DNA of 64,000 nt from CAYOSU01 sp964406735. GTDB taxonomy: Bacteria; Bacillota; Clostridia; Christensenellales; CAMQZB01. The position numbers were made by a program, and so were the translations under genes. The notes beneath the pieces are model-generated. The model was not told where the DNA came from. It ran no database searches and saw only the letters and a program-made list of their open reading frames with translations. This document shows positions 25,367 through 34,708 of this stretch, piece by piece. The DNA is taken from assembly GCA_964406735.1 (NCBI GenBank), contig CAYOSU010000008.1, forward strand, positions 1-64,000, written 5' to 3'. Within the stretch, counting starts at the first letter, position 1. Each line of letters opens with the position of its first letter.

Positions 25367-27190
25367 ATGAAGAGAGTATTAGGAGTAGTTTTGGCTATTG
25401 TATGCCTTGCTACCTCTTGTATGGGACTTGCGTCCTGTGCAAAAAAGGACGAGGGTACGTTTACGTGGCTGCTTGCAACGGGCGCAGACGAATCGTTTAT
25501 TTCAAGCTACAACGAGAACCCTGTAATAAAGTGGTATCTTTCAAAGGAATACAACGGAAACACGCTGAGCCTTGATTTCAAAACATTGGTCGCAGGCTCT
25601 GAAAGCGATCAATATCAGACTATGATATCGACGGGCGAGTATTACGACGTACTCGATACGAACTATTCGGCGTATTCGGTAGAGACGCTATACAATATGG
25701 GCGTTGCTTTGGACTTAACGGAGCTTATTGAGCAGTATATGCCCAATTATTTGAAGTTCGTCAACTCTAACGACGAGCTGAAAAGGTATGCATACACAAA
25801 CGTTGACGGCGAAATGAAGATGCTGCAGATAGTTGGCGGCAGCACTCAACCGTCCGTACCGTTCAAGGGGTATATGTATAGAAGAGATTGGGTCGTAAAA
25901 TACGGCACGAACCCGCAGACCGGCGAACCGTTTACCGGCGGATATACGGCAAAGAACGAGGACGGTACTAACGACGTCAATTCATGGGAAGATAATATAA
26001 TATTCCCGTCCTGGTATTCCGACAACAAGTACGTAACGGAATATAAAGCTAACCACCCCGAATGGGACGGTACGGATCCCGTATTCATTTCTGACTGGGA
26101 GTGGATGTTTGGAATATTCGAGAAAGCGTTTGCCGATCTAGGTGTGAAGGACGGTTATATGGTATCGATGTATTACTTGGGCTACATCGAGACGGGCGAC
26201 TTCTTCTCGTCGTTCGGTGGCGGCTCTCCGCTTTGGTCGTTGAAAGACGGCGAAGTAGCGTTCAATGCCACTTCTGATTCGATGAAGTCTTACTTAGAGT
26301 GCCTCAACGCTTGGTATGAAAAAGGCTGGCTTGATAAAGAATTCAGCGAGCGTTCGTCCGACGGAATGTTCTGGACTATTGACACTGCGGCAACGTCGCA
26401 AGGCAAAGTGCCAATGATGATAGGCGGCTTGGGTAAGGTCGGAAATTACAGCGAGAGCAAAGAATATCCCCTTACAAAGGACCTTATGCTTGCGCCTGCA
26501 AGACTTCCGATCAACGACGTATACGGAGCGGAAAGCACGAAAGGTGTCGAACCCGATGATCTTTATCAGGGCTCGTACTATCGCGGTTCTGTCATAATAA
26601 CATCTGCTGCCGAAAATAAGGACTTAGCGACGCTTCTGACATTTATGGATTACTTGTATACCGACGAAGCGATGATGGCATTCTCGTACGGACTTAACAA
26701 AGAGCAGTACGATGAGATAAAGGACAGCTTAGAGAAGAATAGAGACGGGCTCGATATATACGAGAGATACGATCTCACGAACGGCGCATATTATTACGAA
26801 GGAGAGGACCTTTATATGCGTGAAGCGTTAGAGAAAGTAAATTTTCTTTTGCATTCGGCAACCCCTCAGCGAGTATCTATAGGAAAAGCCCTTGTCAACG
26901 CAAATAAATTAAAAAACAGCTATACGGAAAAGGCTTACTCCGAATGGGATTTTTATCGTGCGTCTGCCGATATAAGAAACTACTCGGATCTTTTCACCGA
27001 AGATCAGTCTAAGACTTATAGCCGCGTAAGAAGCTCGATAAACACCAAGATGTCAGTTGAGATACCCAAGTTCATCAAGGGTGAATATAATTTAGATTCC
27101 GATTTTGATACGTTCACAAAGACATTAAACAAGATGGGCTACGAAAAAGTAACGGCTATTTTCAAAGAGCTCGTTGATATGTATAATTAA
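25367..27190 (+). CDS. Extracellular solute-binding lipoprotein (ABC type), paralogue 1
   Basis: The 607-residue protein has a lipoprotein signal peptide ending G-L-A-S-C (Cys24). The mature part resembles large family-1/LipO-like sugar-binding proteins: 'TMISTGEYYDVLDTNYS' near residues 83-100 and the ALDLTELIEQYMPNY segment near residue 120. It probably binds oligosaccharides for an ABC importer of the LplB/YtcP type, but no permease or ATPase is encoded nearby. About two-thirds identical by eye to the protein at 28159. aaggag precedes the ATG. Confidence 0.88.
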   Translation: MKRVLGVVLAIVCLATSCMGLASCAKKDEGTFTWLLATGADESFISSYNENPVIKWYLSKEYNGNTLSLDFKTLVAGSESDQYQTMISTGEYYDVLDTNYSAYSVETLYNMGVALDLTELIEQYMPNYLKFVNSNDELKRYAYTNVDGEMKMLQIVGGSTQPSVPFKGYMYRRDWVVKYGTNPQTGEPFTGGYTAKNEDGTNDVNSWEDNIIFPSWYSDNKYVTEYKANHPEWDGTDPVFISDWEWMFGIFEKAFADLGVKDGYMVSMYYLGYIETGDFFSSFGGGSPLWSLKDGEVAFNATSDSMKSYLECLNAWYEKGWLDKEFSERSSDGMFWTIDTAATSQGKVPMMIGGLGKVGNYSESKEYPLTKDLMLAPARLPINDVYGAESTKGVEPDDLYQGSYYRGSVIITSAAENKDLATLLTFMDYLYTDEAMMAFSYGLNKEQYDEIKDSLEKNRDGLDIYERYDLTNGAYYYEGEDLYMREALEKVNFLLHSATPQRVSIGKALVNANKLKNSYTEKAYSEWDFYRASADIRNYSDLFTEDQSKTYSRVRSSINTKMSVEIPKFIKGEYNLDSDFDTFTKTLNKMGYEKVTAIFKELVDMYN

Positions 27191-27212
27191 GAAGTAACTG
27201 ATTGCCAATACG

Positions 27213-27246
27213 AAAAAGGCGACTTCGATCTTGAAGTCGTCTTTTT
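27213..27246. terminator. Terminator after solute-binding protein 1
   Basis: AAAAAGGCGACTTC with GAAGTCGTCTTTTT (one G-U pair), six-base loop; could also serve the convergent TetR gene. Confidence 0.88.
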
Positions 27247-27304
27247 CTATTCAATATAAAGTTAAACGGAAAATTTTCGTTGGACTATTGCACTTGATCG
27301 CTCG

Positions 27305-27892
27305 TCAGAAGAAGTATTTGGTGAGCACAGTCGGAACTAACGATTTTACCATCTCGATATTAAGAAGAGTCGTGTTGTTCGTCGTTGTCGAGCTCTGTGC
27401 ATTGGAGTTATCGTAGTATTTGTAATCGGAAAGAGTTATGTAAGTAAGCCTCGTCAATATGTGTGCAAATTGGTTGCAAGCCATATGGCAAAGGAAGTGA
27501 GGGTCTTGCTCCTTTTTCCACCCGTTGTCGGATAGTATTTTGTAAAGTACGACTTGCAGGTTGTTAGCAAAAGGGTTTTCGAGAAGACTGAAATCATTGT
27601 ACATATAAATTGAGTGAATCAAAAACTCCGAGTGCTCGTGTATTAGTGTGTGCATGTCGGTAATAAACAGCGGAAAGGTAACCACTCCTTTCATGTTGAT
27701 GTATTTCTCGATAAGATCCTTTTGCACGTTGCTTGCCGCATCATACTTGTCCTCGAAATATGAATAAAATGTCGGTCTCGTAACCTTTGCGCACCTACAT
27801 ATCTCCGCAACGCTTGTGTCCTTGACGTGTTTCTTTTTCAAAATGTCGTAGACGGCGTTCTTTATTTTTTGCTCTGAACCATAATTTCCCAT
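27305..27892 (-). CDS. TetR family regulator, paralogue 1
   Basis: The 195-residue protein has an N-terminal TetR HTH (residues ~8-55: TSVAEICRCAKVTRPTFYSYFEDKYD) and a helical ligand domain. The C-terminus ends K-S-L-V-P-T-V-L-T-K-Y-F-F, nearly the same as the TetR at 30187. I chose ATG 27892 over upstream in-frame codons because a promoter (TTGACA-17-TACAAT) ends 6 nt before it; no Shine-Dalgarno is present, so the mRNA is probably leaderless. Convergent with the binding-protein gene, which it may regulate. Confidence 0.85.
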   Translation of the reverse strand: MGNYGSEQKIKNAVYDILKKKHVKDTSVAEICRCAKVTRPTFYSYFEDKYDAASNVQKDLIEKYINMKGVVTFPLFITDMHTLIHEHSEFLIHSIYMYNDFSLLENPFANNLQVVLYKILSDNGWKKEQDPHFLCHMACNQFAHILTRLTYITLSDYKYYDNSNAQSSTTTNNTTLLNIEMVKSLVPTVLTKYFF

Positions 27893-27927
27893 ACGGGTAT
27901 TGTAGCGTATTATTTTATCGATGTCAA
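27893..27927 (-). promoter_or_regulatory. Promoter abutting TetR-1 start codon
   Basis: Minus strand: TTGACA (27922-27927), 17 nt, TACAAT (27899-27904), six bases, ATG. Confidence 0.72.
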
Positions 27928-28076
27928 CGCAAAGGATAACAGAACAAAAGCTCAAATAATATCTTTTTACAAAACAAAATGTTTTATTGATTGATATACT
28001 ATGTGTAGAAACGCTTCACACAAGCTCAAAAGTGAGAAAAACGGATATGACTATATCTCAAAGAACTAAAAAATTT

Positions 28077-28108
28077 TACAATACAAAATCGGATAATGGT
28101 GTAATAAT
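28077..28108 (+). promoter_or_regulatory. TGCAATACA-like promoter of solute-binding protein 2
   Basis: TACAATACA (28077-28085), 17 nt, AATAAT (28103-28108). Differs from the other three copies at one base of the -35 element. Confidence 0.55.
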
Positions 28109-28158
28109 AAAAAATATAGTCGTGATTTATGCGCTATAAATGAAAAAGGAGAAAAATT

Positions 28159-29976
28159 ATGAAGAAGGTTTTATCGATAGTTTTAGCGATCGCCTGCCTT
28201 TTGACGTCTTGCTTGGGACTTGCTTCCTGCTCAAAGGCTGATTCAAACACGTTCACTTGGCTTTTGTCGCAGGGCGTTGACGAGATGTATCTTTCAAGCT
28301 ACAACGTACACCCCGTCATCAAGTGGTTCTTATCAAAGGAATATAACGGCAATACATTGGATATCGACTTCAAGACGATGGTAGCAGGCTCTGAAAAGGA
28401 CCAATTCCAGACTATGATCTCGACGGGCGATTACTACGACGTTTTGGACGTGGCTTATTCCGCATATTCCGTAGAAACGCTTTACAATATGGGTATCGCT
28501 ATGGATCTCACGGAGCTTATCGAGCAATATATGCCCAACTATAAGGCGTTTATTGCAGAAAACGACGAAGTCAGGATGAGTGCGTATACTATCATTGACG
28601 GCGAGAAGAAGATGCTTCAGATAGTTGCCGGTGGCGACGTTGCAAATACCTTTGAGGGGTATATGTACAGAAGAGATTGGCTATTAAAGTACGGAACTAA
28701 CCCTCAAACCGGTGAGCCTTTTACGGGTGGATATACTGCAAAGGATGAGGGCGGTAAGAACGATGCCAACTCTTGGGTGGATGATATCGTTTTCCCCTCC
28801 TGGTATTCTGATAACAAATACGTTACAACGTATAAAGCGGCTCATCCCGAATGGGATGGAACGGATCCGGTGTTCATTTCAGACTGGGAGTGGATGTTCG
28901 AGATATTTGAAAAAGCGTTTGCTGATCTCGGTATAACTGACAGCTATATTCTTTCCATTCCGTATAACGGTTATAACGGTATGGGCGACCTGTTCTCGTC
29001 TTTCGGCGGTGGTGGTCCGACTTGGACGAAAAAGAACGGAGAGGTGGTTTTTAACGTAGATTCCGATTCGACGAGAGCGTATTTAGAGTGCGTAAGAAAT
29101 TGGTACGATAAGGGATGGCTTGATGAAGAGTTCGACGAGCGTTCGTCCGATATGTTCTGGAAGATAGACGTTCCGATGCAAACGCAGGGAAAGGTTCCTG
29201 TAATGTGTTCTGGTGCTGGTAGCATCGGCAGCAATAAAGATACAAGTGAATATCCGCTAACCGATGGTATAATGCTTTATCCAATGAGGCTTCCTATCAA
29301 CGACGTTTACGGAACTGAAAGCACGAAGGGAGTTGAGCCCGACTGCTTGTATCAAGGCTCTGCAAAGACAGGTTCTATTATTATTACCTCAAATGCTGAG
29401 GGTAAGGACTTGGCAACACTTCTTACCTTCATAGATTATCTGTATTCCGAAGAAGGAATAAGAACGTCTGCAATGGGACTTAATAAAGAGCAATACGAAG
29501 AAATAAAAGACAGCTTGGAAAAGGACGGCGAAGGTCTTGACATCATGCAAAGATATGATCTTACTGACGGAGCTTATACCGAGAAGGACGGAAAGTATTA
29601 CCGTGCAAAGGTAGTTGAATACGGCGGATATTTGCAGATGGCGATAAGTAACGACAGAATGTCCGTCGGAAGAAATATGAACAGCAAGATAGCTTTCAAT
29701 AACTCGATGACCGAGAAAGCGTACTCCGAATGGATGCTCTATCGAGCAACGGCTGACGTTTACGTATACGATGACTTCTTCGACGAGGATCAGTCGAAGA
29801 CCTACAACCGTACGGCAAATATGTTAAACGACAAAATGGCGGTTGAGATCCCGAAGTTCATTAAGGGCGAATATAATATGGATTCCGACTTTAATACCTT
29901 CATTAAGACGATCAACAAGATGGGACATGAAAAGGTAACTAAGATACTTTCCGACGTAATGAATAAATATGCGTAA
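28159..29976 (+). CDS. Extracellular solute-binding lipoprotein (ABC type), paralogue 2
   Basis: The 605-residue paralogue of the protein at 25367 has the same signal peptide pattern (lipobox G-L-A-S-C, Cys24) and the same long shared blocks (HPVIKWFLSKEYNGNTL, NPQTGEPFTGGYTAKDE, WDGTDPVFISDWEWMF, EIPKFIKGEYN). Differences cluster in the central part, around residues 270-350 and 480-520, where ligand contacts may lie. It is followed by a convergent TetR gene like its paralogue, so the two pairs form a duplicated module. No permease genes accompany it. aaggag precedes the ATG. Confidence 0.88.
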   Translation: MKKVLSIVLAIACLLTSCLGLASCSKADSNTFTWLLSQGVDEMYLSSYNVHPVIKWFLSKEYNGNTLDIDFKTMVAGSEKDQFQTMISTGDYYDVLDVAYSAYSVETLYNMGIAMDLTELIEQYMPNYKAFIAENDEVRMSAYTIIDGEKKMLQIVAGGDVANTFEGYMYRRDWLLKYGTNPQTGEPFTGGYTAKDEGGKNDANSWVDDIVFPSWYSDNKYVTTYKAAHPEWDGTDPVFISDWEWMFEIFEKAFADLGITDSYILSIPYNGYNGMGDLFSSFGGGGPTWTKKNGEVVFNVDSDSTRAYLECVRNWYDKGWLDEEFDERSSDMFWKIDVPMQTQGKVPVMCSGAGSIGSNKDTSEYPLTDGIMLYPMRLPINDVYGTESTKGVEPDCLYQGSAKTGSIIITSNAEGKDLATLLTFIDYLYSEEGIRTSAMGLNKEQYEEIKDSLEKDGEGLDIMQRYDLTDGAYTEKDGKYYRAKVVEYGGYLQMAISNDRMSVGRNMNSKIAFNNSMTEKAYSEWMLYRATADVYVYDDFFDEDQSKTYNRTANMLNDKMAVEIPKFIKGEYNMDSDFNTFIKTINKMGHEKVTKILSDVMNKYA

Positions 29977-30015
29977 GTCTTAGTAGATAGTCAGAATAAT
30001 AGCCAATACAAAGCA

Positions 30016-30047
30016 AGAGGCAACTCCTTTTTGGGGTTGCCTTTTGC
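30016..30047 (+). terminator. Terminator after solute-binding protein 2
   Basis: GAGGCAACTCC, T5 loop, GGGGTTGCCTTTT; imperfect stem with a T-tail. Confidence 0.75.
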
Positions 30048-30152
30048 TATAGCAAAGTTGTCTTTTTCGTTGTTGTACACAATTTTAAATATAATTTTAC
30101 CGCCGCCCGTATGAAAAGCTGGAATTGATGGCGGGGATCGGAGGTGTTTCTC

Positions 30153-30179
30153 CTAAAATAAGACCGCTTGTGCGGTCTT
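30153..30179 (-). terminator. Terminator of TetR-2
   Basis: Stem AAGACCGC (30160-30167), TTGT, GCGGTCTT (30172-30179); on the minus strand followed by TATTTTAGG. Confidence 0.75.
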
Positions 30180-30186
30180 AAAAAGC

Positions 30187-30777
30187 TCAGAAAAAATATT
30201 TTGTCAAGATGACGGGCGTCAGCGACTTCAATACCTCTGCACCGGAAATAAGATTTTTCTTGGCCGCTTCGTTATAAACCGCAGTGTCGTATTTATAGTT
30301 AGAAATATCGATGTACATCAGCCTTATGATGCTGTGTGAAAAAATATTGCAGGCGTTAGAACATAGATTGTTCGGATCGGCGTTTCTGTTCCATCCGTTG
30401 TCGTCGAGTATCTGATAAAAAATGTTTTGAATAAGCTCCGAAAAAGCGTTTTCAAGGCTGTTTTGACCGTTAAAATAAATGGTGTTTTTCAAAAACGCTG
30501 TGTTTTCTGCCATGAGTGGATCCATATGTATATAAAAATACTGGAAGGTCATAGGCTTTGTTTCGCCGATATATTTTGCGAAAAGCTCCTTGAAGATCGC
30601 TTCCACTGCGTCGTATTTGTCTTTGTAATACGCATAAAAAGATCGCCTTGAAATGCCCGCACGATCGGCTATCTCCGAAACGCAGGTGTCCTCGATTTTT
30701 TTTTCGCACAATATGTCATAAAGTGCTTGCCTTATCCTGACGTCTGTATTCTGTTCGTTTTTTGAATGTGTACCCAT
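30187..30777 (-). CDS. TetR family regulator, paralogue 2
   Basis: The 196-residue protein has the TetR HTH (~14-62: TCVSEIADRAGISRRSFYAYYKDKYD) and a ligand domain ending K-S-L-T-P-V-I-L-T-K-Y-F-F. It is clearly paralogous to the TetR at 27305 although diverged. A promoter (TTGACT-17-TATTAT) ends 6 nt before the ATG with no Shine-Dalgarno, again predicting a leaderless mRNA. Convergent with solute-binding protein 2. Confidence 0.87.
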   Translation of the reverse strand: MGTHSKNEQNTDVRIRQALYDILCEKKIEDTCVSEIADRAGISRRSFYAYYKDKYDAVEAIFKELFAKYIGETKPMTFQYFYIHMDPLMAENTAFLKNTIYFNGQNSLENAFSELIQNIFYQILDDNGWNRNADPNNLCSNACNIFSHSIIRLMYIDISNYKYDTAVYNEAAKKNLISGAEVLKSLTPVILTKYFF

Positions 30778-30812
30778 AAAAATATAATAAAACTGTTTTG
30801 TATGAAAGTCAA
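30778..30812 (-). promoter_or_regulatory. Promoter abutting TetR-2 start codon
   Basis: Minus strand: TTGACT (30807-30812), 17 nt, TATTAT (30784-30789), six bases, ATG at 30777. Confidence 0.7.
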
Positions 30813-30856
30813 TGGCTTATCATGAAAGCCGCCTTTATCTGTTCGGTATTTAGTTG

Positions 30857-31615
30857 TTATGATTTTCTTTTTTTGGGGCTTTTGCCCTTTATGGCTCTGT
30901 AATTTCTGTTAAAGGAGCGCAGGGAGTTGTATCCGCATTGAATGGAGATCTCCGTAACCGAAAGGTCGGTGGAATTTAAGAGGTTTTCCGCTTTTGATAT
31001 GCGGTATTCGTTGACGAGCTGCAAAAAGCTCGTGCCGAAAGTCGAATTGAATAGGTTTGATGTGTAGTTATAATTATACCCAAGTTTTTTTGCGAGAGTC
31101 CCGAGTGAGATGTTAGATGTGTAATTGTCCTCGATGTACTGCACGATCTCGGCTATGGTGTCATAAAACTTCTGGTCTCTCTTGTGGAAAGTCGTGCGCT
31201 GTTCAAAGACTGCGCATATTGCGTAAAGCATTGCCTTGGTCTGAAAAACGCTCTCAGAGCTTCGTAAAATATCGTTGTAGGTTGAGACCTCTCCGAAGTT
31301 AAAAACGGGATTATCGGCCTCAAACAGCTTGTATTTCTCGAAAAAGTCGGGCGTGTAGTCGGTTGAATAGATGCAAAGGTAGCTTTCACTTTCCTTTGTT
31401 GTCTTATACGAATGTGCCTGATTTGGCAAGATCATTGCCGCATCTCCCTTTTTCATAAGGAAGCTCTTTCCCTCGACGGAGAGTATCATCTCGCCGCTTA
31501 AGATATAGATGTACTCGGCGCTCGAATGTATGTGAGTACCGAAGTTCAGGTTCTTATCCACTTGGTGGTAGATGTAACCGCTTTTGTTTGAACGTTCTTT
31601 TTCGTATATGATCAT
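30857..31615 (-). CDS. AraC family regulator with cupin domain
   Basis: The 252-residue protein has an N-terminal cupin (~20-75: FGTHIHSSAEYIYILSGE, MKKGDAAMILPNQAH) and a C-terminal AraC double HTH (~150-250: LGTLAKKLGYNYNYTSNLF, ending S-P-K-K-R-K-S). aaggtg precedes the ATG. It is divergent from xylA with adjoining promoters, so it most likely controls xylose/xyloside use. Confidence 0.9.
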   Translation of the reverse strand: MIIYEKERSNKSGYIYHQVDKNLNFGTHIHSSAEYIYILSGEMILSVEGKSFLMKKGDAAMILPNQAHSYKTTKESESYLCIYSTDYTPDFFEKYKLFEADNPVFNFGEVSTYNDILRSSESVFQTKAMLYAICAVFEQRTTFHKRDQKFYDTIAEIVQYIEDNYTSNISLGTLAKKLGYNYNYTSNLFNSTFGTSFLQLVNEYRISKAENLLNSTDLSVTEISIQCGYNSLRSFNRNYRAIKGKSPKKRKS

Positions 31616-31639
31616 AAAACACCTTAACTTTTGTCTTAT

Positions 31640-31685
31640 ATTATAGTATTTTTGACTTGAAAATGCAATAGTTTTACTGTATAAT
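31640..31685. promoter_or_regulatory. Back-to-back promoters of AraC and xylA
   Basis: Plus: TTGAAA (31657-31662), 17 nt, TATAAT (31680-31685). Minus: TTGCAT (31663-31668), 17 nt, TATAAT (31640-31645). The two -35 boxes are directly adjacent, so the polymerases must compete. Confidence 0.7.
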
Positions 31686-31717
31686 GAAGAAAAATAGTCT
31701 TAAAGGAGGCTTTTTTG

Positions 31718-33022
31718 ATGAAGAATTATAATGAAGTAGAAAAAGTTGTTTATGCAAAAGGCTCGAAAGATCCTTATACGTTCAAGTATTATAATCCCGA
31801 AGAGGTAATAATGGGCAAGACGATGAGAGAACATCTCCGTTTTGCGTTGAGCTATTGGCATACCATCGATTATTGCGGAACCGATATGTTCGGTGGCAAT
31901 ACGATGGATAAGTCCTTCGGCCTTTCGGGTATGGATATGTGGAGAAGAAAAGCAGACTTCACGTTTGAGCTTTTAGACAAGCTCGATATAGATTACTACT
32001 GCTTCCACGACGTAGACATCGCTCCCGAGGGAGAAACTCTTGCAGAGAGTGAGAAGTACTACTTCGAGATGGTAGATTACCTTGCAAAGAAGCAGAAAGA
32101 GCATAATAAAAAATTGCTTTGGAACACGGCTAACAACTTCGGCGACAAGAAGTTTATGGCAGGTGCTGCAACCTCTCCCGTAGCCGACGTTTTCGCAACT
32201 GCGGCAGCAAAGGTAAAAATGGGTCTTGACGCTGCTAAAAAGCTCGATGCAAGCGGATACGTTTTCTGGGGCGGCAGAGAGGGCTATGATACCCTTCTCA
32301 ATACCGATATGGAATTGGAGCTTGACAACCTTGCAAGATTTATGCACATGTGCGTAGACTACGCAAAGGAGATAGGCTTCACGGGTCAGTTCTACATCGA
32401 GCCCAAGCCGAAGGAGCCCACCAAGCATCAGTACGATTTCGACTCCGCAACCTGCATGAACTTTTTGAGGACTTATGGCTTAGAGAAATACTTCAAGCTC
32501 AACATAGAGGCTAACCACGCAACGCTCGCAGGTCATACCTTCCAGCACGAGCTCAGAACGGCAGCGATCAACGGCGCATTCGGTTCTATCGACGCAAATC
32601 AGGGCGATATGTTCCTCGGTTGGGATACCGACCAGTTCCCCACGAACGTTTACGAAACGGCGATGTGTATGTACGAGGTATTGAGAGTGGGCGGCTTCGT
32701 AACGGGCGGTCTTAACTTCGACGCAAAGACCCGCCGCCAGTCCAACACGTTTGAGGATATCCTCCTTGCATATATTGCAGGTATGGACGGATTCGCACTC
32801 GGACTCCGTGTAGCGGCTAAGATGATAGAGGACGGCAGGATCGACGAGTTCGTCAAAGAGCGTTACGCTTCCTATAACGACGGCATCGGCAAGAAGATAG
32901 TCGAGGGCAATACTTCCTTGAAGGAGCTTCACGACTATGCGCTCGGACTTGAAAAGATAGAGGTTCCGTCCGGAAGACAGGAATATCTCGAGTCCGTTCT
33001 CAACGAGATAATGTTCGGTTAA
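31718..33022 (+). CDS. xylA: Xylose isomerase
   Basis: The 434-residue enzyme converts D-xylose to D-xylulose (and glucose to fructose). Family motifs: Y-C-F-H-D-V-D near residue 100 with the catalytic His, V-F-W-G-G-R-E-G-Y, I-E-P-K-P-K-E-P-T-K-H-Q, and the metal-binding S-I-D-A-N-Q-G-D. The length with its N-terminal extension is that of the group II enzymes. ATG 31718 has aaaggagg 8 nt upstream; the TTG three bases earlier is less likely. First gene of xylA-xylB. Confidence 0.96.
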   Translation: MKNYNEVEKVVYAKGSKDPYTFKYYNPEEVIMGKTMREHLRFALSYWHTIDYCGTDMFGGNTMDKSFGLSGMDMWRRKADFTFELLDKLDIDYYCFHDVDIAPEGETLAESEKYYFEMVDYLAKKQKEHNKKLLWNTANNFGDKKFMAGAATSPVADVFATAAAKVKMGLDAAKKLDASGYVFWGGREGYDTLLNTDMELELDNLARFMHMCVDYAKEIGFTGQFYIEPKPKEPTKHQYDFDSATCMNFLRTYGLEKYFKLNIEANHATLAGHTFQHELRTAAINGAFGSIDANQGDMFLGWDTDQFPTNVYETAMCMYEVLRVGGFVTGGLNFDAKTRRQSNTFEDILLAYIAGMDGFALGLRVAAKMIEDGRIDEFVKERYASYNDGIGKKIVEGNTSLKELHDYALGLEKIEVPSGRQEYLESVLNEIMFG

Positions 33023-33023
33023 T

Positions 33024-34478
33024 ATGTTTTACCTTGGAATAGACCTCGGCACGAGCAGTGTAAAAGCTGTTCTTGCCGACGATAACGGCATCATAGATTC
33101 CGCTTCGAGGAAATATAAGCTCCTCATTCCTAAAGAGGGTTGGACGGAGCAAGCCCCCGAGGACTGGTGGAATGGCACTAAGGAATGCGTTAAAGAGCTT
33201 TCCTCTCGCCATGATCTTAAAAATTCCCTTGTCGCAATGTCCTTTTGCGGTCAGATGCACGGCTTGGTAGTGCTTGACGAAGAAGATAACGTCATCCGTC
33301 CTGCGCTTTTATGGAACGACCAAAGGACTGTCAAAGAGTGTGACTATCTCAATAACGTCATAGGGAAAAGCAAGCTTATTGAGCTTACGGGAAATATTGC
33401 ATTTACGGGATTCACTGCTCCAAAGGTCTTGTGGATAAAGAACAACGAGCCTGAAAATTTTGCTCGCATAGCAAAGATAATGCTCCCTAAAGACTATGTT
33501 GCTTACAAGCTGTCGGGCGTATTTGCAAGCGATGTTTCGGACGATTCCGGAACGCTGTACTTCGACGTAAAGAACAGGCGCTTCTCTGGCGAGATGTGCG
33601 AGATACTCTCGATAAAAAAAGAGTGGCTTCCCAAGGTGTTTGAGTCTTACGAGGCTGTCGGTACGGTAAGAGCAGACGTCGCAAACGAGCTGAATATCAG
33701 CGCAAACACTCTTGTAGTAATAGGCGGCGGCGATCAGGCGGTCGGGGCGATAGGAACGGGTACGGTCGAAAACAACGCCGTCTCAATATCGCTCGGCACG
33801 AGCGGAGTGGTCTTTGCGGCAAGTGACAGGTTCGTAGAGAGCAAGGAGGGCACGATGCACTCCTTCCGCCATGCAAACGGCAAATATCACTCGATGGGCT
33901 GTATGCTCTCGTGCGCAGGTGCGCTTGACCATTTCGTTAACGTGCTTGAAAGGTCGGGCGATTTCGACGCATTGACGGCAGAAGCAGAAAAGCGTCCGAT
34001 ATCCGATGTCGTGTTCTTGCCCTATTTCTCGGGCGAACGTTCCCCGATAAACGATCCCGGCGCAAAGGCTGCGTTCTTCGGAATGAGTCTTTCGACCGAA
34101 AGAGGGGACCTTACCCGTGCGGTGTTAGAGGGAGCGTCGTTCGGACTGTACGATTGTCTAAAGTCTCTTAACGAGATGGGGATATACCCCGAAAAGGCGA
34201 GAGTAATAGGCGGCGGAACGAAGTCAAAACTCTGGATGCAGATACTTGCCGATATTTTGGGTATAAGGCTTTCGACGATAAACACCGCCGACGGCGGCTC
34301 GCTCGGTGCTATCATTCTTGCGATGACGGCAAGCGGCAGATTTGCTTCCGTTGAGGAGGGCTGCAAGGCACTCATAAAAGACGAGGCTACCTTTGAGCCC
34401 GATATGGCGATGCACGCAAGGTACGACGAAAAATTCGCTCGCTTCAAAAAGCTTTATGAGGCAACGAAGGGAGTATAA
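33024..34478 (+). CDS. xylB: Xylulokinase
   Basis: The 484-residue FGGY kinase phosphorylates D-xylulose to xylulose 5-phosphate. Marks: G-I-D-L-G-T-S-S-V-K at the start, MSFCGQMHGLV near residue 73, the catalytic G-G-G-D-Q-A-V, and V-I-G-G-G-T-K-S-K-L-W-M-Q. The ATG comes one base after the xylA stop with no good ribosome site of its own, so it is probably translationally coupled. Confidence 0.95.
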   Translation: MFYLGIDLGTSSVKAVLADDNGIIDSASRKYKLLIPKEGWTEQAPEDWWNGTKECVKELSSRHDLKNSLVAMSFCGQMHGLVVLDEEDNVIRPALLWNDQRTVKECDYLNNVIGKSKLIELTGNIAFTGFTAPKVLWIKNNEPENFARIAKIMLPKDYVAYKLSGVFASDVSDDSGTLYFDVKNRRFSGEMCEILSIKKEWLPKVFESYEAVGTVRADVANELNISANTLVVIGGGDQAVGAIGTGTVENNAVSISLGTSGVVFAASDRFVESKEGTMHSFRHANGKYHSMGCMLSCAGALDHFVNVLERSGDFDALTAEAEKRPISDVVFLPYFSGERSPINDPGAKAAFFGMSLSTERGDLTRAVLEGASFGLYDCLKSLNEMGIYPEKARVIGGGTKSKLWMQILADILGIRLSTINTADGGSLGAIILAMTASGRFASVEEGCKALIKDEATFEPDMAMHARYDEKFARFKKLYEATKGV

Positions 34479-34516
34479 CGATCGGTTCGATTAAAGTAAA
34501 AGAAAATCAATAAAAC

Positions 34517-34556
34517 AAATATCCGACGGCAAATAACTGTCGGATATTTTAGTTTT
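34517..34556 (+). terminator. Terminator of xylAB
   Basis: Stem AAATATCCGAC (34517-34527) with GTCGGATATTT (34539-34549) followed by TAGTTTTT. Confidence 0.85.
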
Positions 34557-34575
34557 TATGATATGAAATAGCAAA

Positions 34576-34625
34576 TATAGTCGCAAAACGAACAAATTTA
34601 ATGCTTTTGCGAACGATAGACTATA
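34576..34625. promoter_or_regulatory. Nested inverted repeats upstream of the GH2 gene
   Basis: TCGCAAAA (34581-34588) and TTTTGCGA (34605-34612) are exact inverted copies 16 nt apart, flanked by TATAGTC (34576-34582) and GACTATA (34619-34625). Candidate operator for a dimeric regulator, about 90 bp upstream of the promoter. Confidence 0.45.
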
Positions 34626-34708
34626 TATTTATGCGAAAAAGCGTGATACAATCAAATATGGATAAGTCTGTAATTTTTGTGCAAATAATACAAAAAAACA
34701 GAAAAAAT

